A stretch of 46,734 nt of DNA from Agrococcus sp. (GTDB taxonomy: Bacteria > Actinomycetota > Actinomycetes > Actinomycetales > Microbacteriaceae): contig JAPSIA010000008.1 of NCBI GenBank assembly GCA_031179215.1, positions 1 to 46,734 on the forward strand. Reading direction: 5' to 3'. Positions within the stretch are counted from its first letter, which is position 1, and each line of letters begins with the position of its first letter. The notes under the pieces were generated by a model. The model did no database searches. It had not been told where the DNA came from and saw nothing but the letters and a program-made list of their open reading frames with translations. Below, in pieces: positions 15,646 to 25,907 of this stretch. The translations under genes were made by a program, and so were the position numbers.

Positions 15646-16866
15646 ATGGCAACCCAGGTGCACCCGCCGCGCGGCATGCGCGACTTCCTGCCCGTCGACA
15701 AGCGCGCGCGAGAGCGCGTGCTGCGCGTCATCCGGGGGGCCTACGAGGCGCACGGCTTCGAGGAGATCGAGACGCCGGTCGTCGAGGACACCGAGCGACT
15801 CCACGCGGGCCTCGGCGGCGACAACGAGAAGCTCGCCTTCGCGGTCATGCGTCGGGGACTCACGGTCGACGACCTGCGCGCGGCAGCCGCACCGCTCGAG
15901 CTCGCCGACCTCGGCCTGCGCTTCGACCTCACGGTGCCGCTCGCGCGATTCATCGCCTCGCACCGCGCGAGCCTGCCGCCCGTCTTCCGCGCCATCCAGA
16001 TCGCGCCCGTGTGGCGCGCCGAGCGCCCCCAGCGCGGCCGCTATCGCCAGTTCATGCAGTGCGACATCGACATCGCGGGCGAGCCGGGCATCGCCGCCGA
16101 GCTCGAGCTGCTCGCCGCGACGGGGGATGCGCTCACCCGGCTCGGGATCCCCGACGCGTTCATCCGCATCAACGACCGCCGCATCCTCGCGGCCGCGCTC
16201 GAGCACGCGGGCGTCGCCGAGGAGCTGCGCGAGGCCGCGCTCATCACGGTCGACAAGCTCGACAAGATCGGCCGCGACGGGGTCGCCGCGGAGCTCGCCG
16301 AGCGCGGCGTCGACGGAGGCAGGCTGCTCGCGACCCTCGACGCGCTGCGCGACGGCGAGGCGCCTGAGGGCATCGACGCCGCGGTGCTCGCCCCGGTGCA
16401 GGAGCTGCTCGCCGCCGACGTCGGCATCCGGCTCGAGCTCGACCCGACGCTCGTGCGCGGCATGGGCTACTACACCGGCCCCATCTTCGAGATCGCGCAC
16501 CCGGAGCTGCCCTTCTCGATCGGCGGCGGCGGCCGCTACGACGGCATGGTCGGGCGCTTCCTCGGCCAGGAGCTGCCCGCCGTCGGCATCTCGCTCGGCT
16601 TCGAGCGCCTCGTCGACCTCGTGCGCCTTCCCCAGGAGCACGCCGGCGAGACCATCGCGCTGCTCGTCGACAAGTCGGTCGAGCCCGGTGAGGCGCTCGC
16701 GATCAAGCGAGCGCTCGTCGCCGCCGGGCAGACGGTGCGGATGCAGCGCCGCACCAAGAACGTGACCGGCCTCCTCGAGCAACTCGCCGCATCCGGTGCG
16801 ACCCACTTCGCCTTCGTGCGCCCCGGCGACACGGCCCCCACGCTCGACGTGAAGCCCATCGCCTGA
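15646..16866 (+). CDS. hisS: Histidyl-tRNA synthetase
   Basis: A 406-residue class II synthetase. Motif 1 lies in HPPRGMRDFLP...., motif 2 is APVWRAERPQRGRYRQFMQCD around 125-145, the His-specific LVRGMGYYTGPIFE block is near 270, and motif 3 GISLGFERL is near 315. It charges tRNA-His. The C-terminal anticodon-binding domain is short but present (ALLVDKSVEPG to the end). The track starts at 15628; ATG 15646 fits the family start and a -10 placed 6 nt away, implying a leaderless mRNA. No terminator hairpin is seen; the repeat region follows at once. Confidence 0.95.
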   Translation: MATQVHPPRGMRDFLPVDKRARERVLRVIRGAYEAHGFEEIETPVVEDTERLHAGLGGDNEKLAFAVMRRGLTVDDLRAAAAPLELADLGLRFDLTVPLARFIASHRASLPPVFRAIQIAPVWRAERPQRGRYRQFMQCDIDIAGEPGIAAELELLAATGDALTRLGIPDAFIRINDRRILAAALEHAGVAEELREAALITVDKLDKIGRDGVAAELAERGVDGGRLLATLDALRDGEAPEGIDAAVLAPVQELLAADVGIRLELDPTLVRGMGYYTGPIFEIAHPELPFSIGGGGRYDGMVGRFLGQELPAVGISLGFERLVDLVRLPQEHAGETIALLVDKSVEPGEALAIKRALVAAGQTVRMQRRTKNVTGLLEQLAASGATHFAFVRPGDTAPTLDVKPIA

Positions 16867-16900
16867 CTCGCCCCTCCGCGCCGCTGCGCCCCGCAGCACC

Positions 16901-17069
16901 GAGTGGCGCTCCGCAGCGCCGAGTGGCGCCTCACAGCATCGAGTGGCGCATCCCGCCATCGAGTGGCGCCCCACATCAACGAGTGGCGGCTCGCGGCATC
17001 GAGTGGCGGCTCGCGGCATCGAGTGGCGGCTCGCGGCATCGAGTGGCGCTTCTTGGGCTCGAATGGATC
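16901..17069. repeat. Tandem array A: 20-bp units, GAGTGGCG core
   Basis: Eight consecutive units begin GAGTGGCG at exact 20-bp steps (16901, 16921, ... 17041), and a ninth degenerate unit begins GAATGG at 17061. Three units (16981-17040) are identical: GAGTGGCGGCTCGCGGCATC. Because 20 is not a multiple of 3, each unit is read in a different frame, so this is not protein-coding. It follows hisS by 34 bp. Confidence 0.95.
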
Positions 17070-17100
17070 AGGGACGAGGGCCGTGATCGCGTCGGCCCCC

Positions 17101-18883
<1,783 letters not shown>

Positions 18884-18924
18884 CGAGCGCGAGAGCGCGA
18901 CGAGCGGGCGGTTCGACCGTCGCT

Positions 18925-18961
18925 GGAGGGCACCCGCCGGTAGCATCGGCGGGTGCCCTCC
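18925..18961. promoter_or_regulatory. 15-bp perfect palindrome holding the ftsB/divIC -10 box and start codon
   Basis: GGAGGGCACCCGCCG (18925-18939) is the exact reverse complement of CGGCGGGTGCCCTCC (18947-18961). The 7-nt centre contains TAGCAT, the -10 hexamer of the next gene, and its GTG start (18953) is inside the right arm. It can serve as the eno terminator, a regulator site, or both. Confidence 0.85.
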
Positions 18962-19402
18962 TCTGACGTCGCCCTCGGGCAGCTGCGCGTGTCGTGGCTG
19001 CTGCTGATCGTCGTCGGCCTCATCGTGACCGGCTTCGTCGTGCTCGCGCCGACCGTCGGCCTGCTGCTCGAGCAGCGCCGCGACATCGCCGCCCTCGAGG
19101 CGCAGGTCGCCGAGCAGCGCGCGAACGTCGAGAGCCTCGAGGCGGAGGTCGCCCGCTGGGACGACCCGGCGTACATCGAGGCGCAGGCCCGCGACCGCCT
19201 CTTCTTCGTCTACCCGGGCGAGACGAGCTTCGTGCTGCTCGACGACCGCTCGGCGCTCGAGACGGCCTCCTCCGAGGTGCCCTCCGCGTCGCTCGAGGCG
19301 CCGAGCACCGATTGGTCGACCGCCGCGGCGACGTCGTTCCTCCTCGCGGGCCTCACCTCCGAGGGCCCCGCCTCGCTCGCCCCCGCGCAGGATCCGCAGT
19401 GA
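18953..19402 (+). CDS. Septum formation initiator, FtsB/DivIC family
   Basis: A 149-residue bitopic membrane protein. A transmembrane helix spans about 14-36, followed by a heptad coiled coil (EQRRDIAALEAQVAEQR...), then DDPAYIEAQARDRLFFVYPGE, the hallmark of the DivIC/FtsB family. It links FtsL and FtsQ in the division complex. The C-terminal 45 residues are Ser/Ala-rich and extracytoplasmic. GTG 18953 lies 6 nt after TAGCAT, implying a leaderless mRNA. The stop overlaps the DUF501 start by 4 bp. Confidence 0.88.
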   Translation: MPSSDVALGQLRVSWLLLIVVGLIVTGFVVLAPTVGLLLEQRRDIAALEAQVAEQRANVESLEAEVARWDDPAYIEAQARDRLFFVYPGETSFVLLDDRSALETASSEVPSASLEAPSTDWSTAAATSFLLAGLTSEGPASLAPAQDPQ

Positions 19403-19923
19403 TCGAGCCCGCGACCGAGCGCGACCTCGAGATCATGGCGCTGCAGCTGGGCCGCACGATGCGCGGCGTGCTCGGCGTCGGCGCGCGCTGCGCGTGCGGC
19501 GCGCCCACGGTCGTCGTCACGAGCCCGAGGCTGCCCGACGGCTCGCCGTTCCCGACCTTCTACTACCTGACGCATCCCGCGGCGACGGCCGCCGCCTCGC
19601 GCCTCGAGGCCGACGGCACGATGGCCGAGCTGCAGGAGCGCCTCCGCGAGCCCGAGGTGGCGGATGCGTACGCCGCAGCGCACGCGGCGTACCTCGCCGA
19701 CCGCGAGGCCCACGGCCACGTCGAGGAGATCGCCGGCATCAGCGCCGGCGGCATGCCCGCGCGCGTGAAGTGCCTGCACGCCGTGCTCGCCCACGCGCTC
19801 GCGGCCGGCACGGGCGTCAACCCCATCGGCGACGCCGTGCTCGAGCTGGGGGACTGGTCGCCCGCCGAGTGCGCGTGCGCGCCGGAAGCGCGCGGCACCG
19901 CCGACGGCGCGAGCGCATCCTGA
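19399..19923 (+). CDS. DUF501 family protein
   Basis: A 174-residue protein of the conserved actinobacterial DUF501 family. Recognisable blocks are the N-terminal QLGRTMRGVLGVGARCACGAP, FPTFYYLTHP, GMPARVKCLHAVLAHALA and NPIGD, ending in a CAC pair. The paired cysteines (CAC early, CAC late) and the lone conserved Cys suggest metal binding, but no function is known. It overlaps the divIC stop (GTGA) and in many actinobacteria is followed by an exopolyphosphatase gene; here ndh takes that place. Confidence 0.88.
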   Translation: MIEPATERDLEIMALQLGRTMRGVLGVGARCACGAPTVVVTSPRLPDGSPFPTFYYLTHPAATAAASRLEADGTMAELQERLREPEVADAYAAAHAAYLADREAHGHVEEIAGISAGGMPARVKCLHAVLAHALAAGTGVNPIGDAVLELGDWSPAECACAPEARGTADGASAS

Positions 19924-19929
19924 GCGCGA

Positions 19930-19935
19930 TAGAAT
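19930..19935 (+). promoter_or_regulatory. -10 box for ndh
   Basis: TAGAAT occurs right after the DUF501 stop, 41 bp before GTG 19977. A GGGAAGAAG ribosome site lies in between. Confidence 0.5.
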
Positions 19936-19976
19936 CGCAGCGCATCCACATCTGATACCTGGGAAGAAGTGCGCCT

Positions 19977-21311
19977 GTGAACAAGATCCTGATCGTCGGG
20001 GGCGGTTACGCCGGCCTCTACACCGCTCGGGGACTCGAGCGTCAGCTGGGCGCCGCCGAGGCGGAGATCACCATCGTGGACCCGCTGCCCTACATGACCT
20101 ACCTGCCGTTCCTGCCGGAGGTCGCGGCCGGCTCGATCGAGCCGCGCCACGTCGTGGTGCCGCTGCGCCGCCACCTCAGCCGCACGAAGGTCGTGCAGGC
20201 GAAGGTGACCGGGATCGACCACGCGAGCAAGGTCGCGACGATCCAGCCGGACCTCGGCGAGGCGCGCACGATCGACTACGACGTGCTCGTGATGACCGCG
20301 GGCTCCGTCTCTCGCACCTTCCCGATCCCGGGCGTCGCCGACGAGGCGATCGGCATGAAGACGATCGAGGAGGCCGCCGCGGTGCGCGACCGCCTCATCT
20401 CCAACTTCGCCAAGGCCGCGGCGCTGCCCGCGGGCCCCGAGCGCGAGCGCCTGCTCACCGTCGCCGTCATCGGCGGCGGCTTCGCGGGCATCGAGACGAT
20501 CGCCGAGCTGCGCGACTTCGCGACCCACCTGCTCTCGCGCTTCCGCGAGATCACCTTCGACGAAGTCTCGTTCCACCTCGTCGAGGCCATGGGCCGCATC
20601 ATGCCCGAGGTCAGCGCCGAGACGGCCGACTGGGTCGTCGAGGACCTGCGCAAGCGCGGCGTCGACGTGCACCTCGAGACGCAGCTGCAGAGCGCGGTCG
20701 GCGGCGTGTGCGAGCTCTCGACCGGCGAGCGCTTCGCCTCCGACCTCATCATCTGGACCGCCGGCGTCATGGCGAACCCCGTCGTGCGCGCGACCGACCT
20801 CCCGCTCGACGACCGCGGCCGCGTGACGGCGCTCGCGACGCTGCAGGTCGCGCGCGACGGCGTCGTGGTGCCGGATGCGTGGACGGCGGGCGACGTGTCG
20901 GCGGTGCCCGACAAGTCCAAGACCCCCGGTCCCGGCGGCTTCGCCGTTCCCAACGCGCAGCACGCGGTGCGCGAGGCCAAGCTCATGGCGAAGAACATCG
21001 CCGCCGTGCTGCGCGGCGACGCGCCGCGCGAGTACATCCACGACAACCAGGGCGCCGTCGCGGGCCTCGGCCAGTGGAACGGCGTCTTCCAGCGGCGCAA
21101 CTTCGCCATCAAGGGCCCCGTCGCGTGGCTCATGCACCGCGGCTACCACGGCCTCGCGATGCCGATGTGGGAGCGCAAGTGGCGCGTCTTCGGCGACTGG
21201 TGGAGCCAGTTCTGGCTCGGCCGCGACATCGTCGAGCTCTCGGAGCGCGAGCACCCGCGCCGCGCCTTCGAGACGTACGCCTCGCGCCCGAAGCCCAAGG
21301 TCGAGGCCTAG
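19977..21311 (+). CDS. ndh: Type II NADH dehydrogenase
   Basis: A 444-residue flavoprotein. ILIVGGGYAGLYTA at 4-17 binds FAD and VAVIGGGFAGIETIAEL near 162-178 binds NADH. TAGDVSAVP near 302 and PNAQHAVREA follow, as in NDH-2 enzymes. The C-terminus carries an amphipathic, Trp-rich membrane-association stretch (WERKWRVFGDWWSQFWLG). It passes electrons from NADH to menaquinone without pumping protons. GTG 19977 follows GGGAAGAAG. A very strong terminator follows. Confidence 0.93.
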   Translation: MNKILIVGGGYAGLYTARGLERQLGAAEAEITIVDPLPYMTYLPFLPEVAAGSIEPRHVVVPLRRHLSRTKVVQAKVTGIDHASKVATIQPDLGEARTIDYDVLVMTAGSVSRTFPIPGVADEAIGMKTIEEAAAVRDRLISNFAKAAALPAGPERERLLTVAVIGGGFAGIETIAELRDFATHLLSRFREITFDEVSFHLVEAMGRIMPEVSAETADWVVEDLRKRGVDVHLETQLQSAVGGVCELSTGERFASDLIIWTAGVMANPVVRATDLPLDDRGRVTALATLQVARDGVVVPDAWTAGDVSAVPDKSKTPGPGGFAVPNAQHAVREAKLMAKNIAAVLRGDAPREYIHDNQGAVAGLGQWNGVFQRRNFAIKGPVAWLMHRGYHGLAMPMWERKWRVFGDWWSQFWLGRDIVELSEREHPRRAFETYASRPKPKVEA

Positions 21312-21326
21312 GCTCCGCTCGCGCAC

Positions 21327-21363
21327 GACAGCGCCGCGCCCCGCTCGGGGGCGCGGCGCTGTC
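21327..21363 (+). terminator. Terminator of ndh
   Basis: GACAGCGCCGCGCCCC pairs perfectly over 16 bp with GGGGCGCGGCGCTGTC around a 5-nt loop, 16 bp past the ndh stop. Confidence 0.9.
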
Positions 21364-21375
21364 GTATGGTGGCGC

Positions 21376-21528
21376 ATGGACGACTGTCCACGTCCGGGGG
21401 TGATCGGAGCGCGAGTGGCGAGGAAGCCGGCCGAGGAGCGGCGCGGGGAGCTCGTCGGGGTCGGCCTCGGCGCATCCCGCCGCTGCGTCCTCACCGCCGC
21501 GCGCGGCTGCGCGATCGCGAGGCGCTGA
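21376..21528 (+). CDS. Possible 50-codon small ORF before the PLP-enzyme gene
   Basis: TATGGT (21365-21370) ends 5 nt before ATG 21376, the spacing of a leaderless start, and the frame stays open for 50 codons, ending 2 bp before the next GTG. Most third codon positions are G or C, but slightly fewer than in neighbouring genes. The peptide is Arg-rich with three cysteines and matches nothing I know. It may be a leader peptide coupled to the next gene, or chance. Confidence 0.3.
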   Translation: MDDCPRPGVIGARVARKPAEERRGELVGVGLGASRRCVLTAARGCAIARR

Positions 21529-21530
21529 TC

Positions 21531-22742
21531 GTGCTCGACCTCGCGACTGCCCCGCCGTGGTCGGCGCACGGCCACTGGGAGCGGATGGACGCGGCGCTCG
21601 CCGACACCGACGGGCCGGTCGCCGCGCTCTCGCTCGGCGCGCTCGCGCAGAACGCGCGGGACATGGTCGCGCGAGCGGGCGGCACGAGCCTGCGGCTCGC
21701 GACGAAGTCGGTGCGCTGCCGCCCCTTGATCGACGCCGTGCTCGCGACGCCCGGGTGGCGCGGCGTGCTGGCCGCCACGCTCCCGGAGGCGCTGTGGCTC
21801 TCGGCGACGGTCGACGACGTGCTGCTCGGCTACCCATCCGTCGATCGCGCCGCGCTCCGCGCGCTCGTCGCGGACGAGCGCGCCCTCGAGCGCGTCACGA
21901 TCATGGTCGACAGCGCCGAGCACCTCGACCTCATCGACGCGCTGCTCCCCGGGCACCCCGAGCTCCGGGTGGCGCTCGAGCTCGACGCGTCCTTCCGCCT
22001 CGGCCCGTGGCGTGCCGGTGTGCTGCGCTCGCCGCTGCGATCCCCGCAGCAGCTCGCGGCGCTCGCCCGCACCGTCGTCGAGCGGCGCGGGTTCCGGCTC
22101 GCGGGGCTCATGTCGTACGAGGCCCAGATCGCGGGCGTGCAGGACGACCGGCGCCGCGGCCTGCGCCCCGCCGCCGCGATCCGAGCGATGCAGCGCCGCT
22201 CGAGGGCCGAGCTGCTCGACCGGCGCGCGGCGGCCGTCGCGGCCGTGCGCGCGCTCGCCCCCCTCGAGTTCGTCAACGGCGGCGGCACCGGATCGATCGA
22301 GGCGACCGCGGCCGACGGCGCCGTCACGGAGATCGGCGCGGGCAGCGGCCTGTTCGGCGCCCACCTGTTCGACGGCTATCGCGGCTTCCGCCCCGCGCCG
22401 GCGCTGGCGTTCGCGCTCTCGGTCGTGCGTCGCCCGGGCCCGGGCGTCGTCACCCTGCTCGGCGGCGGGTGGGTGTCGTCCGGACCGACCGTGCTCCATC
22501 GCGACCCCGTCGTGGTCTGGCCGGAGGGGCTGCGGATCGTGCCGGAGGAGGGGCCGGGCGAGGTGCAGACGCCGGTGCGCGGCAGCGCCGCCGACCGGCT
22601 GCGCATCGGCGACCGCGTCTGGCTGCGGCACGCGAAGGCGGGGGAGCTGTGCGAGCGCACCGACGCGCTGCACCTCGTCGACGGCGAGCGGGTCGTCGAC
22701 GCGCTCCCCACCTACCGCGGCGAGGGCCGGGGGCTGCTGTGA
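21531..22742 (+). CDS. PLP-dependent alanine-racemase-fold enzyme (D-threonine aldolase / D-serine dehydratase-like)
   Basis: A 403-residue protein. The N-terminal barrel carries SLRLATKSVRC with the likely PLP lysine at 59, and FVNGGGTGSIEATA binds the cofactor phosphate. The C-terminal domain has WLRHAKAGELCERTD, where His and Cys resemble the metal site of the D-serine dehydratase/D-threonine aldolase group. Such enzymes cleave D-3-hydroxy amino acids; the substrate here is unknown. GTG 21531 has GAGG 7 nt upstream and is preferred to the earlier track start. The stop overlaps the lactone-oxidase start (GTGA). Confidence 0.8.
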   Translation: MLDLATAPPWSAHGHWERMDAALADTDGPVAALSLGALAQNARDMVARAGGTSLRLATKSVRCRPLIDAVLATPGWRGVLAATLPEALWLSATVDDVLLGYPSVDRAALRALVADERALERVTIMVDSAEHLDLIDALLPGHPELRVALELDASFRLGPWRAGVLRSPLRSPQQLAALARTVVERRGFRLAGLMSYEAQIAGVQDDRRRGLRPAAAIRAMQRRSRAELLDRRAAAVAAVRALAPLEFVNGGGTGSIEATAADGAVTEIGAGSGLFGAHLFDGYRGFRPAPALAFALSVVRRPGPGVVTLLGGGWVSSGPTVLHRDPVVVWPEGLRIVPEEGPGEVQTPVRGSAADRLRIGDRVWLRHAKAGELCERTDALHLVDGERVVDALPTYRGEGRGLL

Positions 22743-24031
22743 CGTGGACGAACTGGGCGCGGTGCCAGCGCGCGGAGCCGACCGAGGTGCTCGCGCCGAC
22801 GACCGTCGACGGGGTGCAGCGCGCCGTCGAGCGCGTGCGCGAGCGCGGCGGCTCGCTCCGGCCCGTCGGCAGCGGCCACTCGTTCTCGGGCGCCGCGAGG
22901 CCCGACGACGCGCAGCTCTCCATCGGCGCGCTCTCGGGCATCGTCGCGGTGGACGCAGAGCGCTCGCGCGTGACGGCGCTCGCCGGCACGACCCTGCGCG
23001 AGCTCTCCGCGCTGCTCGTCGAGCACGGGCTCGCCCTCGACAACCTGGGCGACATCGATCGGCAGACGCTCGCGGGCGCCATCTCGACCGGCACCCACGG
23101 CACCGGCATCCGGCACCGCTCCGTGGGCGCATCCGTCGTCGCCGCGACGCTCGTGACCGCCGACGGCGCCGTGCTGCGCGTGAGCGAGGCGGAGCGGCCC
23201 GAGCTGCTGCCGGCGATCCGGCTCGGGCTCGGCGTGCTCGGCGTGCTCGTCGACGTCACGCTGCAGTGCGTGCGCGCGTTCGCGCTCGAGGCGGTCGAGA
23301 CGGTCGTGCGGCTCGATGCCGTCCTCGAGGACTGGCAGGGGATCCTCGATCGCACCGACCACTTCGAGCTCTACTGGTTCGCCGCGACGCGGCTCGCCGT
23401 CACGAAGTCGAACGCGCGCGTCACGGGGCCCCTCGAGCCGCGCTCGCGGATCGGCCGCTTCGTCGACGAGCGCGTGCTGACCGACCTCGGGCACCGGGCC
23501 CTGCTCGCGGTCGGCGCGCTCGTGCCCGGGAGCGCCCGCGCCCTCAACCAGGTCGCGGCGCGCGGCATGGCGCGCGGGCGGTTCGTCGAGCCGAGCAGCG
23601 ACGTCTTCACCGCCGAGCGGGCCGTGCGCTTCCGCGAGATGGAGTACGGCATCCCCGTCGAGGCGCTCCCGGACGCGCTGCGCGCGATCGACCGCGCGCT
23701 CCGCGCCGCGCGCCTCGTGCCCACCTTCCCGTTCGAGGTGCGGGCGATCGGCGCCGACGACGCGCTGCTGTCGACCGCGAGCGGCCGCGACACCGCGTAC
23801 ATCGCCGCGCACCGCTGGTGGCGCGAGGATCCCTGGCCGCTGTTCGCGATCGTCGAGCCGATCCTGCTCGAGCACGACGGCAGGCCGCACTGGGGCAAGC
23901 TGCACTCGCTGCGCGCCGACGACCTCGCGGCGCGGTTCCCGGGCTTCGGCGCCTTCCTGGCCGTGCGCGACGAGCTCGATCCCGAGCGCCGCTTCGCGAG
24001 CGCGTGGACGCGCAGGGTCCTCGGCGCCTGA
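22739..24031 (+). CDS. Sugar-1,4-lactone oxidase (D-arabinono/L-gulono-lactone oxidase family)
   Basis: A 430-residue FAD oxidoreductase of the vanillyl-alcohol-oxidase fold. PVGSGHSFS near 42-50 contains His47, the likely FAD attachment point, and GTHGTG near 117 contacts the pyrophosphate. The C-terminal HWGKLH is the HWxK signature of aldonolactone oxidases. These enzymes oxidise aldono-lactones (or alditols) to ascorbate-like products. GTG 22739 overlaps the preceding stop, so the two enzymes are made together; a joint pathway is plausible but unproven. Confidence 0.85.
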   Translation: MTWTNWARCQRAEPTEVLAPTTVDGVQRAVERVRERGGSLRPVGSGHSFSGAARPDDAQLSIGALSGIVAVDAERSRVTALAGTTLRELSALLVEHGLALDNLGDIDRQTLAGAISTGTHGTGIRHRSVGASVVAATLVTADGAVLRVSEAERPELLPAIRLGLGVLGVLVDVTLQCVRAFALEAVETVVRLDAVLEDWQGILDRTDHFELYWFAATRLAVTKSNARVTGPLEPRSRIGRFVDERVLTDLGHRALLAVGALVPGSARALNQVAARGMARGRFVEPSSDVFTAERAVRFREMEYGIPVEALPDALRAIDRALRAARLVPTFPFEVRAIGADDALLSTASGRDTAYIAAHRWWREDPWPLFAIVEPILLEHDGRPHWGKLHSLRADDLAARFPGFGAFLAVRDELDPERRFASAWTRRVLGA

Positions 24032-24051
24032 GCGATCTCGGCCGCGCCGCC

Positions 24052-24057
24052 TACAGT
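24052..24057 (+). promoter_or_regulatory. -10 box for leaderless lemA-like gene
   Basis: TACAGT ends 6 nt before ATG 24064; the intervening GGAGGC could also act as a weak ribosome site if transcription began earlier. Confidence 0.5.
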
Positions 24058-24063
24058 GGAGGC

Positions 24064-24612
24064 ATGGACTGGCAGCTCATCGTCTGGATCCTCGTCGGCG
24101 CCCTCGTCGTCCTCGGCATCATCGGTGCCGTCGTCACGCTCGCGACGCGCGCGTCGATGCGTCGGCTCGCCGCGACGGTCGACGAGCGGTGGGCGTCCCT
24201 CGCCGCGACCCTCGAGCGCCGCAGGAGCGTCGCCGAGCCGCTGCTCGCGACGGCCAGCGAGCAGCAGCGCTCCCTCGCCGCGGATGCGTTCACGGCGCTC
24301 GAGCGGGCCGTGCCGCCCTCCGCGAAGGCGGAGGCGGAAGCTGAGGTGCAGCGGGCGCTGCGTCCGCTCGTGCAGGCGGCGGGCGCGCAGCCGATCGGCT
24401 CCGACGCCGCGGAGGCGCGCACCGCGCTCGCCGCGCTCGACGACGAGGCGCAGGCGCGCCGACGCGACTACAACACGAGCGCGCGCGAGCTGAACGCGAA
24501 GGCGCGTCGGTTCCCGACCTCGATGTGGGCGGGATCCGTCGCCGCGCCGCGCGAGTTCTTCGAGGTCGACCAGGCCGGTGCGGTCGCGGAGCCGCCCCGC
24601 ATCCAGTTCTGA
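24064..24612 (+). CDS. LemA family membrane protein
   Basis: A 182-residue protein. One transmembrane helix at about 5-27 is followed by a helical domain ending with the LemA signature DYNTSARELNAKARRFP and a REFFEVD near the C-terminus. The short N-terminus would face outside and the helical bundle the cytosol, as proposed for the family. Molecular function of LemA proteins is unclear. The gene is monocistronic and its stop is only 8 bp from the end of the convergent YcaQ-like gene, with no obvious terminator. Confidence 0.85.
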   Translation: MDWQLIVWILVGALVVLGIIGAVVTLATRASMRRLAATVDERWASLAATLERRRSVAEPLLATASEQQRSLAADAFTALERAVPPSAKAEAEAEVQRALRPLVQAAGAQPIGSDAAEARTALAALDDEAQARRRDYNTSARELNAKARRFPTSMWAGSVAAPREFFEVDQAGAVAEPPRIQF

Positions 24613-24619
24613 GGCCCTG

Positions 24620-25837
24620 CTACGCCCGCACGGCGAGCGCCACCTCGCGCGCCCACGTCCCTGGCCCCGCGACCTCGACGCGGTCGAGCCCCTGCCAGGC
24701 CGCGGCCTCGGCGAGCGCGGGTGCGAGGCGCGCGGCGAGCTCGCCGGCCCGATCGGCGTGGGGCGGCTCGATCGTCGCGTGCTGCACGCGCAGGACGCCC
24801 ACCCGCCGGTCGCTCTTGAGGTCGACGCGACCCACGAGCTCGTCGTCGACGAGCACGGGCAGCACGTAGTAGCCGTGCTCGCGGGCAGCTGCCGGGGTGT
24901 AGATGGAGATGCGGTACGCGAAGCCGAACGCCCGCTCGGCTCGCGGCCGGAACCACACGAGTGGGTCGAAGGGCGACAGGAGCGCGGTCGCCCGCACGCG
25001 CCGCGGCATCCTCGCCCCGACGGTGAGGTACGCCGGCCGCCCCCAGCCCTCGACCTCGACGGGCTCGAGCTCGCCGGCGTCGACGAGCGCCGCGACCGCC
25101 GCCCGCGCGTCGGCGACCTTGAGGCGGTGGTAGTCGGCGAGGTCGTCGAGCGTCGCGATGCCGCACGCGCGCGCCGCCCGCCGCACGAGCTCGCGATGCG
25201 CCTCGTCGCGCTCGACGTGCGCCCTCGCCGGCTCGGGCAGCACCGCATCGGCGACCGCGTACCGGCGCTCGAAGCGCGAGCGGCCCATCGTGACGAGCGA
25301 GCCGCGGCGGAAGAGCACGCTCGTCGCCCAGTACGCATCCGACTTGTTCCACCACCCGCCCGGCAGCCGCTCGTGGAGCGGATGCCGCATCTCGCTCGGC
25401 CGCAGGGGTCCGCGCTCGGCGAACTCGGCGAGCACCTCGTCGATGAGGCCCGCGTGCTCGGCCGCCCACTGCTCGGTCGACGGCCGCATGGGCGATCGTC
25501 GCTTCCACCCCCACAGGGGCCAATCCGCGACCGGGATGACGGCCGCCTCGTGGGCGAGGTACTCGGTGTAGCCGCCGAGGCCGCGACCGTGGTCGTGGTG
25601 GAGCAGCCGATCGAGGGTCGTGCGGTCGTAGGGACCGAGGCGCGCGAGCAGGGGCAGGTAGTGGCTGCGCTCGAAGACGTTGACGGAATCGAGCTGCAGC
25701 AGCCCGAGCCGCGCGATCGCGCGCTCGAGCGTGCGCGCTCCCGCCCGGCCGCGCTCGCCCGGCACCGCGCCGTCGAGGCCCGCGGCGGCGACGGCGATGC
25801 GCCGCGCCTGCGCGGCCGAGATCCTGCGATGGGTCAC
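24620..25837 (-). CDS. Winged-helix DNA glycosylase of the YcaQ/AlkX (HTH_42) family
   Basis: A 405-residue protein. The N-terminal winged-helix block includes LLQLDSVNVFERSHYLPLLARLG, where QLD matches the QxD catalytic motif of YcaQ, an enzyme that unhooks interstrand crosslinks. YTEYLAHEAAVIP and a later LLSPFDPLVWFRPRAER are also family-typical. GTG 25837 is chosen over the track start at 25870, because a TAGCCT -10 box sits between them, 8 nt before the GTG. The actinobacterial branch is less studied than E. coli YcaQ, so the lesion is not known. Confidence 0.82.
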   Translation of the reverse strand: MTHRRISAAQARRIAVAAAGLDGAVPGERGRAGARTLERAIARLGLLQLDSVNVFERSHYLPLLARLGPYDRTTLDRLLHHDHGRGLGGYTEYLAHEAAVIPVADWPLWGWKRRSPMRPSTEQWAAEHAGLIDEVLAEFAERGPLRPSEMRHPLHERLPGGWWNKSDAYWATSVLFRRGSLVTMGRSRFERRYAVADAVLPEPARAHVERDEAHRELVRRAARACGIATLDDLADYHRLKVADARAAVAALVDAGELEPVEVEGWGRPAYLTVGARMPRRVRATALLSPFDPLVWFRPRAERAFGFAYRISIYTPAAAREHGYYVLPVLVDDELVGRVDLKSDRRVGVLRVQHATIEPPHADRAGELAARLAPALAEAAAWQGLDRVEVAGPGTWAREVALAVRA

Positions 25838-25895
25838 GAGTCGTGAGGCTAGCAACGGCCGCCCACGCATGCGGCGCGGTCATCGCGCGCGCCCG

Positions 25896-25901
25896 TAGGA
25901 T
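25896..25901 (+). promoter_or_regulatory. -10 box for leaderless AI-2E family gene
   Basis: TAGGAT ends 6 nt before ATG 25908. The divergent TAGCCT of the YcaQ-like gene lies 45 bp away, so the two promoters are back to back. Confidence 0.55.
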
Positions 25902-25907
25902 CGAGCA

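Noticed and set aside
24620-25870. Upstream start (ATG 25870) for the YcaQ-like gene
   Set aside because: A TAGCCT -10 box lies between it and GTG 25837, and the extra residues do not match the family start.
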